A stretch of DNA of 64,000 bases from contig DXMW01000031.1 of assembly GCA_019414045.1 (NCBI GenBank), positions 267,697-331,696 on the forward strand, written 5' to 3'. Source of the DNA: Collinsella sp. (lineage in GTDB: Bacteria > Actinomycetota > Coriobacteriia > Coriobacteriales > Coriobacteriaceae). Position numbers and translations under genes: made by a program. The notes under the pieces were generated by a model. It searched no databases. It saw only the letters and a program-made list of their open reading frames with translations, and was not told the DNA's origin. This document shows, in pieces, positions 17,193 through 25,095 of the stretch (positions are counted from its first letter, which is position 1; each line of letters begins with the position of its first letter).

Positions 17193-20192
17193 CTATTTCT
17201 TAAGGAGGTACGAATAGTTGTCGCGCACGGCCTTGATGGTCAGGCGGACGGCCTCGGGCAGACCGGTGTTGACGGCATCGACCGAGACGGTGCGGACCGT
17301 GCCGGCGACGCGGACTTTAAAGTGGTCCTCGTCCACAGCCAGGAAGCCCTCGTTCTCGGAGTTCTCCATGTCCTGCTCGCTCCAGAACAGGGTGAGCTTG
17401 TCCTTGTAGGGACGACCCTCCTGGTAGGGGCAGAATACGGCGCAGTTGCCGCACTCGTTGCACATGCCATCGACGTGGACGACCTGATGTTTGGCCAGGC
17501 CCGGCACCTTAATTGCCACGTTGGCGCGGTTGGGACACACGTCGCAGCAGACCTCGCACACCGAGCCGCAGCCCAGGCAGCGGGTCTTGGTGCAGTTGCG
17601 CTTGTCGCGGCACAGCGATCCCTTGCGCTCGTAGCAGGTGTCCTCGCGGCCGGCCTGCTCGTTGCAGTCGGCGTACTTGTTAAAGTCCACGCCGGCGATG
17701 GCACGGGCGACCTCGGCGGCGTCGGCAATAGCCTCGACCACGGTGGCAGGACCGCGGCGGCAGTCGCCCGCAGTCCAGACGCCCTCGACGCCGGTAGAGG
17801 TGGCGGCAAGGCGACCGCGACGGTCGTGTTCGACGCCCGCGGCATCGTACAGGCTGGCGTCGATGCCCTCGCCCACGGCGCAGATCACCGTGGTGGCGGA
17901 AAGCTCGACGGTCTCGCCCGTGGCGACGGGGCTGCGACGGCCGCTTGCATCCGGCTCGCCAAGCTCCATAACATCGCAGGTCAGCACGGCACCGTTGAGC
18001 GCCTTGGGCGCCAGCAGCTCGCAGAACTCAACGCCGTCGGCAAGAGCAAGATCGAGCTCTTCCTCGTCGGCGGGCATCTGCTTCTTGGTACGGCGATACA
18101 CCAGGCGCACGTTCTTCACGCCAGCCAGGCGCTTGGCCACGCGGGCCGCGTCCATGGCAGTGTTGCCGGCGCCAATGACCACGACGTCCTCGCCCAGCTC
18201 GAGCTTCTCGCCCTTCTTGGCGGCCTCGAGGAACTCCAGCACGTCGAGCTCGGCACCCTCGCCCAAGCCCGCAGAGCCGGGCATCCAGGCACCGGTGGCC
18301 ACGACTACGTCGGTAAAGCCCTGGGCCTTGAGCTCGTCAATGGACTCCACGCGGGCGTTGAGCTGCACCTTGGCGCCAAAGGCCAGACAGAGCTCGGCAT
18401 CGTGGGAGATATCGTCGCTCGCGATACGGAACTCGGGGATCACGTGACGGACCACGCCGCCGAGAGAGTCGCGGGCCTCAAAGATGGTGACGGGCACGCC
18501 GGCGCGCGTCAGGAAGAACGCCGTCGCCAGACCGGCCGGGCCGCCGCCGATAACGGCAACGTTGCGCTCGGCGTCGTTGGCAATGGCCTGGGCGCGCAGC
18601 TTGGGCAGCACGGCGGTCATGGCCTCGCGGGCGGCCTTGAGCTTGCTGGCGCGAATCTGGGCGCCCTCGGGCTCATAGAATGCACGCTCGCAGGCACGGC
18701 CGCAGGGATGCGGGCAGATGGTACCGGTAATGAACGGCAGGGCGTTGCGCTCGATGATGATGTTGAGCGCGTCCTCGTAGCGGCCCTCGTCAACAGCCGC
18801 CAGATAGGCAGGGATATCCTGCTGGATGGGGCAGCTCGTGCGGCACGGCGTGGTAAAGCAGTCGGAAAGCGGGCTCTTGCCGGCGACCTTGCGATCGGGC
18901 AGCGGGCGTAGCGGCTTCTTGTAGAGCGGGTTGATGAGCGAGTCGGTCTGGATCGCGGTCACGGCCTCGAGAGAGACGCCCGCGAACGGCTTGCCGTCCA
19001 GATCGGTAAACTCGCCGGCCATCTGGCTAAAGCGCTCGTAGCCACCGGGCTTGAGCACGTCGGTCGCCAGGGTGACGGGCCAAATGCCGGCATCGTACAG
19101 GGCGCGGATGTTGTAGACCGTGGCACCGCCGGAGTAGCTGATGCGCAGCTTGCCATCGAACTGCTCGGTAATGCGGCGGGCAGCCTCGATGGTCAGCGAG
19201 AACAGCGAACGGCCGGACATATACATCTCGGTGGAAGGCAGCTCGTTCCTCGTCACGTCGACGGGGAAGGTGTTGGTGAGCTTGACGCCAAACTCCAGGC
19301 CCCGCTCGGCGCACAGGGCAATCAGGCGCTCGAACATAGGCACGGCATCGGCCCACTGCAGGTCCTCGCGGAAGTGCGTGTCATCGAAGACGATGTAGTC
19401 AAAGCCCAGCTCGTTGAGGCGCTGGCGGGCAAACTCATAGCCCAGCAGCGTGGGGTTGCACTTGATGTAGGTATTGAGGCCCTTCTCGGTGATGAGGTAG
19501 GTCGCAATGCGCTCGATCTCGGCGGGCGGGCAGCCGTGCAGGGTAGACTCGGTGATGGAGTTGGAGACGCGCGCCGGGATGGACTCGACAAATGCGGCGT
19601 CGACATGCTCAAACTTGTCTAGGTTGGCAAGCGCCCAGGCACGGCACTCGTTCCAGACGTCGGAGCCGCTGGCATCCTTCATGCCCTCGATGTAGGCGTC
19701 GACCTTGGGGCTCTTAATGCCCTCCAGGTCATAGCCCACCGACATGTTGAAGACAAAGCCGTCCGGGCTGCCCAGACCGTACTCGCGAGCGATCAGGTGA
19801 CAGGCAAACCATGCCTTCACGTACTCGGCAAAGGCCTGCGGAACCTCGAGCTCGGTCGACCATTCGCAGTTGTAGCACTCGTCCTGAGCCACGATGCAGG
19901 GCTTGTTGACGCAACGGGAAAGCTCCTCGCCGTCCATAACCTGGACGGTCTTGAGCTCAAAGAAGCGAGAACCGGCCACATAAGAGGCCACGATGTTCTG
20001 GGCCAGCTGCGTATTGGGACCGGCAGCCGGGCCAAACGGAGTCTCGATGCGCTCGTCAAAAATGGGAAGCGCACCCTCCTGGTTGGTCGTGACCATCTTA
20101 CGCACGCCAAAGATGGCGTCCTGGGTCTTGTGCTCCTCGATGATCCAGTTCATCAGCTGCGAAAACGGGATCGGCCTCATGATGTCGCTCAT
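17193..20192 (-). CDS. ygfK: YgfK, putative selenate reductase-family flavin/Fe-S oxidoreductase
   Basis: 999 aa from the ATG at 20190-20192 (AGAGGAG upstream); an in-frame extension to 20336 is unsupported and crosses a hairpin. Order: N-terminal dihydroorotate-dehydrogenase-like barrel; a glutamate-synthase-small-subunit-like Fe-S region (CRTSCPIQQDIP, CPHPCGRACERAF); FAD site (VIGGGPAGLATAFFL); NAD(P) site (VIGAGNTAMDAARVA); C-terminal 4Fe-4S motif (CNECGNCAVFC). The family is tied to SDMH clusters. It probably passes electrons between NAD(P)H, ferredoxin and an oxopurine ring, allowing anaerobic ring reduction. The selenate-reductase name is historical. Confidence 0.93.
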   Translation of the reverse strand: MSDIMRPIPFSQLMNWIIEEHKTQDAIFGVRKMVTTNQEGALPIFDERIETPFGPAAGPNTQLAQNIVASYVAGSRFFELKTVQVMDGEELSRCVNKPCIVAQDECYNCEWSTELEVPQAFAEYVKAWFACHLIAREYGLGSPDGFVFNMSVGYDLEGIKSPKVDAYIEGMKDASGSDVWNECRAWALANLDKFEHVDAAFVESIPARVSNSITESTLHGCPPAEIERIATYLITEKGLNTYIKCNPTLLGYEFARQRLNELGFDYIVFDDTHFREDLQWADAVPMFERLIALCAERGLEFGVKLTNTFPVDVTRNELPSTEMYMSGRSLFSLTIEAARRITEQFDGKLRISYSGGATVYNIRALYDAGIWPVTLATDVLKPGGYERFSQMAGEFTDLDGKPFAGVSLEAVTAIQTDSLINPLYKKPLRPLPDRKVAGKSPLSDCFTTPCRTSCPIQQDIPAYLAAVDEGRYEDALNIIIERNALPFITGTICPHPCGRACERAFYEPEGAQIRASKLKAAREAMTAVLPKLRAQAIANDAERNVAVIGGGPAGLATAFFLTRAGVPVTIFEARDSLGGVVRHVIPEFRIASDDISHDAELCLAFGAKVQLNARVESIDELKAQGFTDVVVATGAWMPGSAGLGEGAELDVLEFLEAAKKGEKLELGEDVVVIGAGNTAMDAARVAKRLAGVKNVRLVYRRTKKQMPADEEELDLALADGVEFCELLAPKALNGAVLTCDVMELGEPDASGRRSPVATGETVELSATTVICAVGEGIDASLYDAAGVEHDRRGRLAATSTGVEGVWTAGDCRRGPATVVEAIADAAEVARAIAGVDFNKYADCNEQAGREDTCYERKGSLCRDKRNCTKTRCLGCGSVCEVCCDVCPNRANVAIKVPGLAKHQVVHVDGMCNECGNCAVFCPYQEGRPYKDKLTLFWSEQDMENSENEGFLAVDEDHFKVRVAGTVRTVSVDAVNTGLPEAVRLTIKAVRDNYSYLLKK

Positions 20193-20290
20193 AGTGAGCT
20201 CCTCTCTGTAACGCCCGGCGAGACCGCGCGACGGGCGCAAATACGGTGTAGCGCTAGCACAGCGCCGGCGACCCCGCGGAGGCCGCCTAT

Positions 20291-20327
20291 GCGCGCGTCG
20301 GATGCGGCGAAACATCCGACGCGCGCG
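20291..20327 (-). other. Strong GC hairpin between ssnA and ygfK
   Basis: CGCGCGTCGGATG pairs perfectly with CATCCGACGCGCG around a CGGCGAAA loop. It has no U-tract and lies between co-directional genes, so processing or stabilisation of the ssnA-ygfK transcript is more likely than full termination. Confidence 0.6.
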
Positions 20328-20342
20328 AATCTCCAATTGGAA

Positions 20343-21698
20343 TTAGTACACGCGATCGTTGAGCGTGCTCCAGAGCTTCTTGGACTCGGCCATGGTCCAC
20401 GCGTTGATCTTGTCCTCATCAATCCCAACGAACTCACGATCCTTGTACAGGACGCGGCCGTTGATGATGGTGGTGCGGCAGTTTTTGCCCATCATGCCAA
20501 AGAGCATGTGGCCGTCAATGTTCTCCTCGCTCAGCGGCGTAAAGGGCTTGTAGTCCATGACGATGACGTCGGCGGCAGCGCCGGCCTCGAGCACACCGAG
20601 CTTGCGATCGAAGTACTTGCTCGCCATCTTGGCGTTGTTCTCGAACAGCATGGTCATGGCCTCGCACCAGCCCACGTTGGGCATGGCGGCGTTGTGGCGC
20701 TGAATGATCAGGAAGACCTTGAGGCTCTCGAGCATATCGTGGGTGTAGGCGTCGGTGCCCATGCACACGGGGATACCGCGGCGGAAGAACTCGAGCACGG
20801 GGGCGCAGCCCACGGCGTTGCCCATATTGGATTCGGGGTTGTTGACGAGCCAGGTACCGGACTCCTTGACGATATCCATCTCGGCAGGCGTCACGTGGAT
20901 GCAGTGGCCGAGCATGGTGTCGGGACCCAGCAGGTTGTGCTGCAGCAGGCGCTCGACGGGGCTGATGCCGCCGCGGTTGAGGCGGGAGTCCCACACGTCA
21001 TTCATGCCCTCACACGCATGGATGTGGAAGCCGGTCAGGCCATTGTTGGCCTCGGCCATCTTATCCATGGTCTCGTCCGAAAGCGTAAAGGTGGCATGTC
21101 CGCCAAACATGGCGGCAATCATGTGGTTGTCGTTATCGCGACGCTCCTTGGCGGCCCACTGGGCAAACTCGGCGTTCTCGGCAATGGCCTGGTCGCATTT
21201 TTCCTGACCGCGGCGGTCGGAGACCTCGTAGCACAGGCACGAACGCATGCCCAGCTCCTGAGCTGCATCCTTAATGGTAAAGAGGCTGCCTGGGATCTCG
21301 CAGAAGCTCGCGTGGTGATCGAAGATCGTTGTGACGCCATCGCGGATGGAGTCAAGAATCGTGGCATAGGCGCTGGCCTTGGTGCCGTCGAGCGTCAGGT
21401 TGTCATCGATCTTCCACCACTGCTGCTCAAGATTCTCCAGGAAGTTGGTGGGGTTGCAGCCCTTAATGGCAAGGCCGCGGGCCAGACCCGAGTAGATGTG
21501 GGTGTGGCAATTGATGAGTCCGGGCATGATGAGGTTGCCCTGGGCGTCGACGTACTCGGCATCCGGGTACTTAGCCTTGAGCTCGCACTCGGGGCCCACT
21601 TCGACGATTGTATCTCCATCAATGGCGACCGCACCGTTGGGAATGAACGGGGTCTGAGAATTGCGGGTAAAGACAGAACCGTTAGCGACCAGAAGCAT
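20343..21698 (-). CDS. ssnA: SsnA, putative amidohydrolase/aminohydrolase
   Basis: 451 aa from the ATG at 21696-21698, chosen because GGGAG sits just upstream; an ATG six codons earlier has no site. Metal ligands of the amidohydrolase superfamily are intact: INCHTHIYSG, GFHIHACEG, GHCIHVTP and MGTDAYTHD. SsnA is the cluster-specific relative of guanine/chlorohydrolase-type deaminases and always accompanies ygfK and the Mo-hydroxylase. A ring deamination or hydrolytic step on a purine is expected, but the substrate is unproven. The gene is downstream of the NCS2 permease and upstream of ygfK, all leftward. Confidence 0.93.
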   Translation of the reverse strand: MLLVANGSVFTRNSQTPFIPNGAVAIDGDTIVEVGPECELKAKYPDAEYVDAQGNLIMPGLINCHTHIYSGLARGLAIKGCNPTNFLENLEQQWWKIDDNLTLDGTKASAYATILDSIRDGVTTIFDHHASFCEIPGSLFTIKDAAQELGMRSCLCYEVSDRRGQEKCDQAIAENAEFAQWAAKERRDNDNHMIAAMFGGHATFTLSDETMDKMAEANNGLTGFHIHACEGMNDVWDSRLNRGGISPVERLLQHNLLGPDTMLGHCIHVTPAEMDIVKESGTWLVNNPESNMGNAVGCAPVLEFFRRGIPVCMGTDAYTHDMLESLKVFLIIQRHNAAMPNVGWCEAMTMLFENNAKMASKYFDRKLGVLEAGAAADVIVMDYKPFTPLSEENIDGHMLFGMMGKNCRTTIINGRVLYKDREFVGIDEDKINAWTMAESKKLWSTLNDRVY

Positions 21699-21846
21699 GA
21701 ATGCTCCCTTCAACATCAGGGGCGGGGTTTGACACCTCTGACATAGCGGAGTGCGAAGCGCCGGCCTACACCGGAAACGGGCCCTCTCCCGTCAACGCTT
21801 CACCAAAGGGGCAAACCCTTTGAAGTGCGGCTTGGCGCCGCATGAC

Positions 21847-21876
21847 GTCGGCGGACGAGGCGATGCGTCCGCCGAC
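21847..21876 (-). other. GC hairpin between the NCS2 permease and ssnA
   Basis: GTCGGCGGACG pairs with CGTCCGCCGAC around an 8-nt loop, 18 nt past the permease stop. Similar in build to the 20291-20327 hairpin; no U-tract. Confidence 0.6.
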
Positions 21877-21893
21877 GAATAGCACCGAATTGG

Positions 21894-23288
21894 TTACTTC
21901 TTGCTCTCGGGCAAGACCAGATCCACGGCAGCGTCCTTGGCGGCATCGATGTGCTGAGCCACGACCGGCGTCTGCGGAAGGATCAGGTTAAGGACAATGG
22001 CCATGATGGCGGTGGGGGTTACGGCATTGGAGCCGATGACGGTGGATACCCAGGCGGGCATACCCTCGCCGGCAAGGCAACCGCTGGCCATCCAGATACC
22101 CAGGCCAAAGACGACGGAGGTACCGACGATGGTGGTAGTGCGCTGCGTGAGGCCCTCGCGGGTGAACATGCGCACGCCGTTCATGGTAATGGTGCCAAAG
22201 ACGCCGACGGTCGCGCCGCCGATGACGGGCTGCGGGATAGCGGAAAGGACGGCAGAGAGCTGCGGGAACAGACCGGCGATGGCAAAGACGGCCGCGATGA
22301 TCACAAAGACCCACTTGTTGACGACCTTGTTGGAGCAGATGATGCCCACGTTCTGGCCAAGGGCGCTGGTGGGAAGACCGCCCAGCAGGCCGCCGACCAT
22401 AGAGGTGAGGCCCTGGGACACGATAGCGCCGGAGAGCTCGCGCTCGGTGGGCATACGGTCGATGGAGCCCAGGCAGGCGGCGGAGACGTCGCCGATAACC
22501 TGGATGGCAACCATGGGGAACACGACGGCGAGGGTAATGCAGACCTCGGGATCAAACTCGAGCGCATAGGGCATGAGCTTGGGAAGGGCGAAGACCTGAG
22601 CGGTGGCGACGCTTGAGAAGTCGATCATGCCAAAGGGGATGGAGACGATCATGCCAACGATCATGCCAAAGAACACGGATCCCAGCTTGAGCGTGCCCTT
22701 GCCAAAGTTGGCGAGCGCAAAGACCACGGCGAAGGTGATAAGAGCGACGCACCAGGCCTGCGGGGTGCCCCACAGTGGCGTACCCATACCGCCGGCCATA
22801 TACTTGACGGCCGTGGGATACAGCGAAACGCCGATGGAGAAGATGACCGTACCGGTCACGACGGGTGGGAACAGCCACTTAATCTTGCTGTAGGCCAAAC
22901 CAAAGAGGACCGCGACGGCACCGCCGACAATCTCGCCGCCCAACAGCGCGCCAAAGCTAAAGCCCGAGGCGCCCATGGCCTGCAGGGCCGGGAGGAACGC
23001 GAACGAAACGCCCATGACGATGGGCAGGCCGCCGCCGATGCGACGGAAGGGGGCAAAGGCCTGAAGGGCCGTGTCGATCGCCGAAAGAATGAGCGCGACC
23101 TGGATGATGTCGGTGCTCTGCTGGCTATTAAAGCCGTAGACGCCGGCCATGATGACAGCCGGGGTGATGATGCCGGCAAACGATGCCAGTACGTGCTGAA
23201 GGGCACACGGGATCATTTCCTTAACGGGAGGCATGCCTTCACGAGTGAACAGGGCTTCAGTGCCGTTCTTAACCGTCTCCTGGGTCAT
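21894..23288 (-). CDS. NCS2-family purine (xanthine/urate-type) permease
   Basis: 464 aa from the ATG at 23286-23288 (GGTGG upstream); longer in-frame sequence to 23375 overlaps the promoter. About 12-14 hydrophobic segments are visible, with family motifs ALQHVLASFAGIITPAV, QVIGDVSA and GGLPTSALGQNVG. That last motif resembles the substrate-selectivity segment of NCS2 purine transporters. It is promoter-proximal to ssnA and ygfK, so it most likely imports the purine they degrade. It is a paralogue of the permease at 1-704. A promoter containing a Fur-like box lies directly upstream. Confidence 0.92.
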   Translation of the reverse strand: MTQETVKNGTEALFTREGMPPVKEMIPCALQHVLASFAGIITPAVIMAGVYGFNSQQSTDIIQVALILSAIDTALQAFAPFRRIGGGLPIVMGVSFAFLPALQAMGASGFSFGALLGGEIVGGAVAVLFGLAYSKIKWLFPPVVTGTVIFSIGVSLYPTAVKYMAGGMGTPLWGTPQAWCVALITFAVVFALANFGKGTLKLGSVFFGMIVGMIVSIPFGMIDFSSVATAQVFALPKLMPYALEFDPEVCITLAVVFPMVAIQVIGDVSAACLGSIDRMPTERELSGAIVSQGLTSMVGGLLGGLPTSALGQNVGIICSNKVVNKWVFVIIAAVFAIAGLFPQLSAVLSAIPQPVIGGATVGVFGTITMNGVRMFTREGLTQRTTTIVGTSVVFGLGIWMASGCLAGEGMPAWVSTVIGSNAVTPTAIMAIVLNLILPQTPVVAQHIDAAKDAAVDLVLPESKK

Positions 23289-23375
23289 TTGACCACCAAT
23301 CCTCGAAATAGTTGTTTTCGCATCTAACGCTCTATTGTGACGCAGTGCGGGGTTGAGGTTGTGCCTTCGTTGCAT

Positions 23376-23404
23376 ATCGTATTAAAGATGATTCTCATTC
23401 TCAA
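23376..23404 (-). promoter_or_regulatory. Promoter of the NCS2 permease with an embedded Fur-like box
   Basis: Minus strand: -35 TTGAGA (23399-23404), 17-bp spacer, -10 TACGAT (23376-23381), about 90 nt ahead of the start codon. The spacer contains GAGAATGAGAATCATC (reverse strand of 23387-23402), which resembles the repeated GATAAT/GAGAAT units of Fur boxes. Promoter geometry is directly visible; the Fur assignment is inference. Confidence 0.6.
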
Positions 23405-23640
23405 TAATAATTTTTTGTTATCAGACTATTCTTCAGCTGAGATAATGCATTTCCGCAGGTCAGGAAAGTGTCTGGTCAAAATAGCATCTAACTTTTCTTT
23501 TGGTCAACCGTTTACCGCCAAATATCTACCGCTCATCTGCATTACGCAATGTACCTGCGGATATACGAGATGATGAGCAGCGTGTTACCATGAGAAAAAA
23601 TTGTTATGAACATTTCCGATTTCACCCAAAGGAGTTGCCC

Positions 23641-24297
23641 GTGAACGAGACCGTACGCCGCTTTTTGCCGATGGTCGATTTCCTGGAGCAGATACTCGGC
23701 AAGAACAGCGAGATCGTGCTGCACGATTTCTCGGATCCCGACCACGCCATCGTCGATATTCGCAACGGCATCGTGAGCGGCCGTAAGATCGGCGGTCCTG
23801 CCACGGATCTGGCGCTCAAGATCATGCACGACCCCAAGTATCGCGACCTGCCGTTTATTACGGGCTACGAGGGCCGCGGCGCCGGCGGCAAAACGCTGGA
23901 GTCGGCGACGTACTTTATCCGCGAGGATAACGAGATCGTCGGTATGCTCTGCGTCAACACCGACCTCTCGACCGTGCGCTCCATCAACACCATGGCGCAA
24001 CAACTCATGGCATGCTTCGACGCGGCGCCGGCGCGCACGGAGCCCGCCCCTATCGAGGTCGAAAGCCTTTCGGAGTCCACCCAGGAGCTCATCGACCGCA
24101 GCATTGCCGAGTTGCTGAGCGCGCGCGGGCTGGATGTAGCGTCGCTTGGTCAGAACGACCGCGTGGACGTCATTCGCCACCTCAACGGCAACGGGGTGTT
24201 CATGCTCAAGGGCGCCGTGGCCTGCGCTGCCACCGCGTTGGGCATCTCGGAGCCCAGCGTGTACCGCTACCTGCAAAAAGTCCGCAAGGAGGGCTAA
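23641..24297 (+). CDS. YheO-like PAS-domain transcriptional regulator (second copy)
   Basis: 218 aa from GTG 23641, which has AAAGGAG at ideal distance; ATG 23590 upstream has no such site. YheO-like PAS domain: IVLHDFSD, GIVSGRKIGGPATD, IVGMLCVNTDLS. C-terminal helix-turn-helix region: VDVIRHLNGNGVFML...ALGISEPSVYRYL. It is divergent from the NCS2 permease across about 350 bp and shares the fold and several motifs with the regulator at 10.2 kb, so the island carries two related ligand sensors. A purine or intermediate as ligand is inference. Confidence 0.88.
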   Translation: MNETVRRFLPMVDFLEQILGKNSEIVLHDFSDPDHAIVDIRNGIVSGRKIGGPATDLALKIMHDPKYRDLPFITGYEGRGAGGKTLESATYFIREDNEIVGMLCVNTDLSTVRSINTMAQQLMACFDAAPARTEPAPIEVESLSESTQELIDRSIAELLSARGLDVASLGQNDRVDVIRHLNGNGVFMLKGAVACAATALGISEPSVYRYLQKVRKEG

Positions 24298-24351
24298 ACG
24301 TGATCTCTTGGGGACGAAGGGAAACGGATCATTTTTGTCGCATCGCTTGAC

Positions 24352-24390
24352 AAAAGACCCTGCAGCTCGCACGCGCTGCAGGGTCTTTTT
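24352..24390. terminator. Bidirectional intrinsic terminator (regulator / ridA)
   Basis: AAAAGACCCTGCAG pairs with CTGCAGGGTCTTTT and has T-tracts on both sides, between convergent genes. Confidence 0.9.
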
Positions 24391-24419
24391 GCATGTCATG
24401 TTTAGTTGTGGCCAACGCC

Positions 24420-24797
24420 TTAGAGAGCGGCGACGACCTCGATCTCGACCAGACCGCCAGCCGGAAGAGCGGCAACCTGGAAAGCGCTGCGCGCGGGGAA
24501 CGGGGCCTCGAACTTGGAGGCGTAGATCTCGTTCACGGCGGCAAAGTCGGCGATGTCGGCCAGGTAGACCGTGGTCTTGACGACATCGGCAAACGTGGCG
24601 CCGGCAGCGGTCAGCAGAGCCTCGACGTTGGCGAGGGACTGCTTGGCCTGGGCCTCGACACCCTCGGGCAGCTTGCCGGTCGCGGGATCGATGCCCAGCT
24701 GGCCGGACAGGAACACCATGTTGCCAGTCTGGATACCGGGGGAATACGGGCCGATGGCTGCGGGTGCGTTATCGGAAGACACGACGGTCTTGCTCAT
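24420..24797 (-). CDS. ridA: RidA-family reactive enamine/imine deaminase
   Basis: 125 aa from the ATG at 24795-24797 (TAAGGAG upstream); a longer in-frame start is rejected because it runs into the promoter. Typical YjgF/YER057c/UK114 sequence: AIGPYSPGIQ, VFLSGQLGIDP, the active-site Arg in FPARSAFQV and the terminal LVEIEVVA. RidA removes 2-aminoacrylate and related enamines made by PLP lyases. The neighbouring ygeX lyase produces just such intermediates, so a detoxification role beside the purine island is plausible. Confidence 0.95.
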   Translation of the reverse strand: MSKTVVSSDNAPAAIGPYSPGIQTGNMVFLSGQLGIDPATGKLPEGVEAQAKQSLANVEALLTAAGATFADVVKTTVYLADIADFAAVNEIYASKFEAPFPARSAFQVAALPAGGLVEIEVVAAL

Positions 24798-24884
24798 GTT
24801 TTTCTCCTTACAAGTAAAAGGGAACGGGAGCGCGGCGTTCACACCGGGAGGCACAGTTCGGTCTGAACACCGCGCTTGATTGGG

Positions 24885-24913
24885 ATAGTACTCAAGGTTT
24901 CCGCGCGATGCAA
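24885..24913 (-). promoter_or_regulatory. Predicted ridA promoter
   Basis: Minus strand TTGCAT (24908-24913), 17-bp spacer, TACTAT (24885-24890), about 90 nt before the ridA start. Moderate match to a housekeeping promoter. The remainder of 24798-25095 contains a CAACGGT/ACCGTTG-type inverted repeat near 24952-24972 and the upstream region of the divergent U32 gene. Confidence 0.45.
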
Positions 24914-25095
24914 GATTATTATCACGTTGCGAGAATATTTTATCGCCCAACGGTTTCCCCGGACCGTTGAACGGTTCTCATGTGGAGCAGCCAGTCCAAG
25001 CTGCTGAAGACTTTATCCCGCTTAGAGCACGGGCATCGCCTACCGCGACGGCGCCACTATACTTTTGAGTATCTGAGCATTTTGAAAGGCAGGAT

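Noticed and set aside
15190..17217. Plus-strand open frame of 675 codons opposite xdhD and the ferredoxin
   Set aside because: His/Gly/Ala/Leu-rich antisense translation with no motifs, crossing two real genes.
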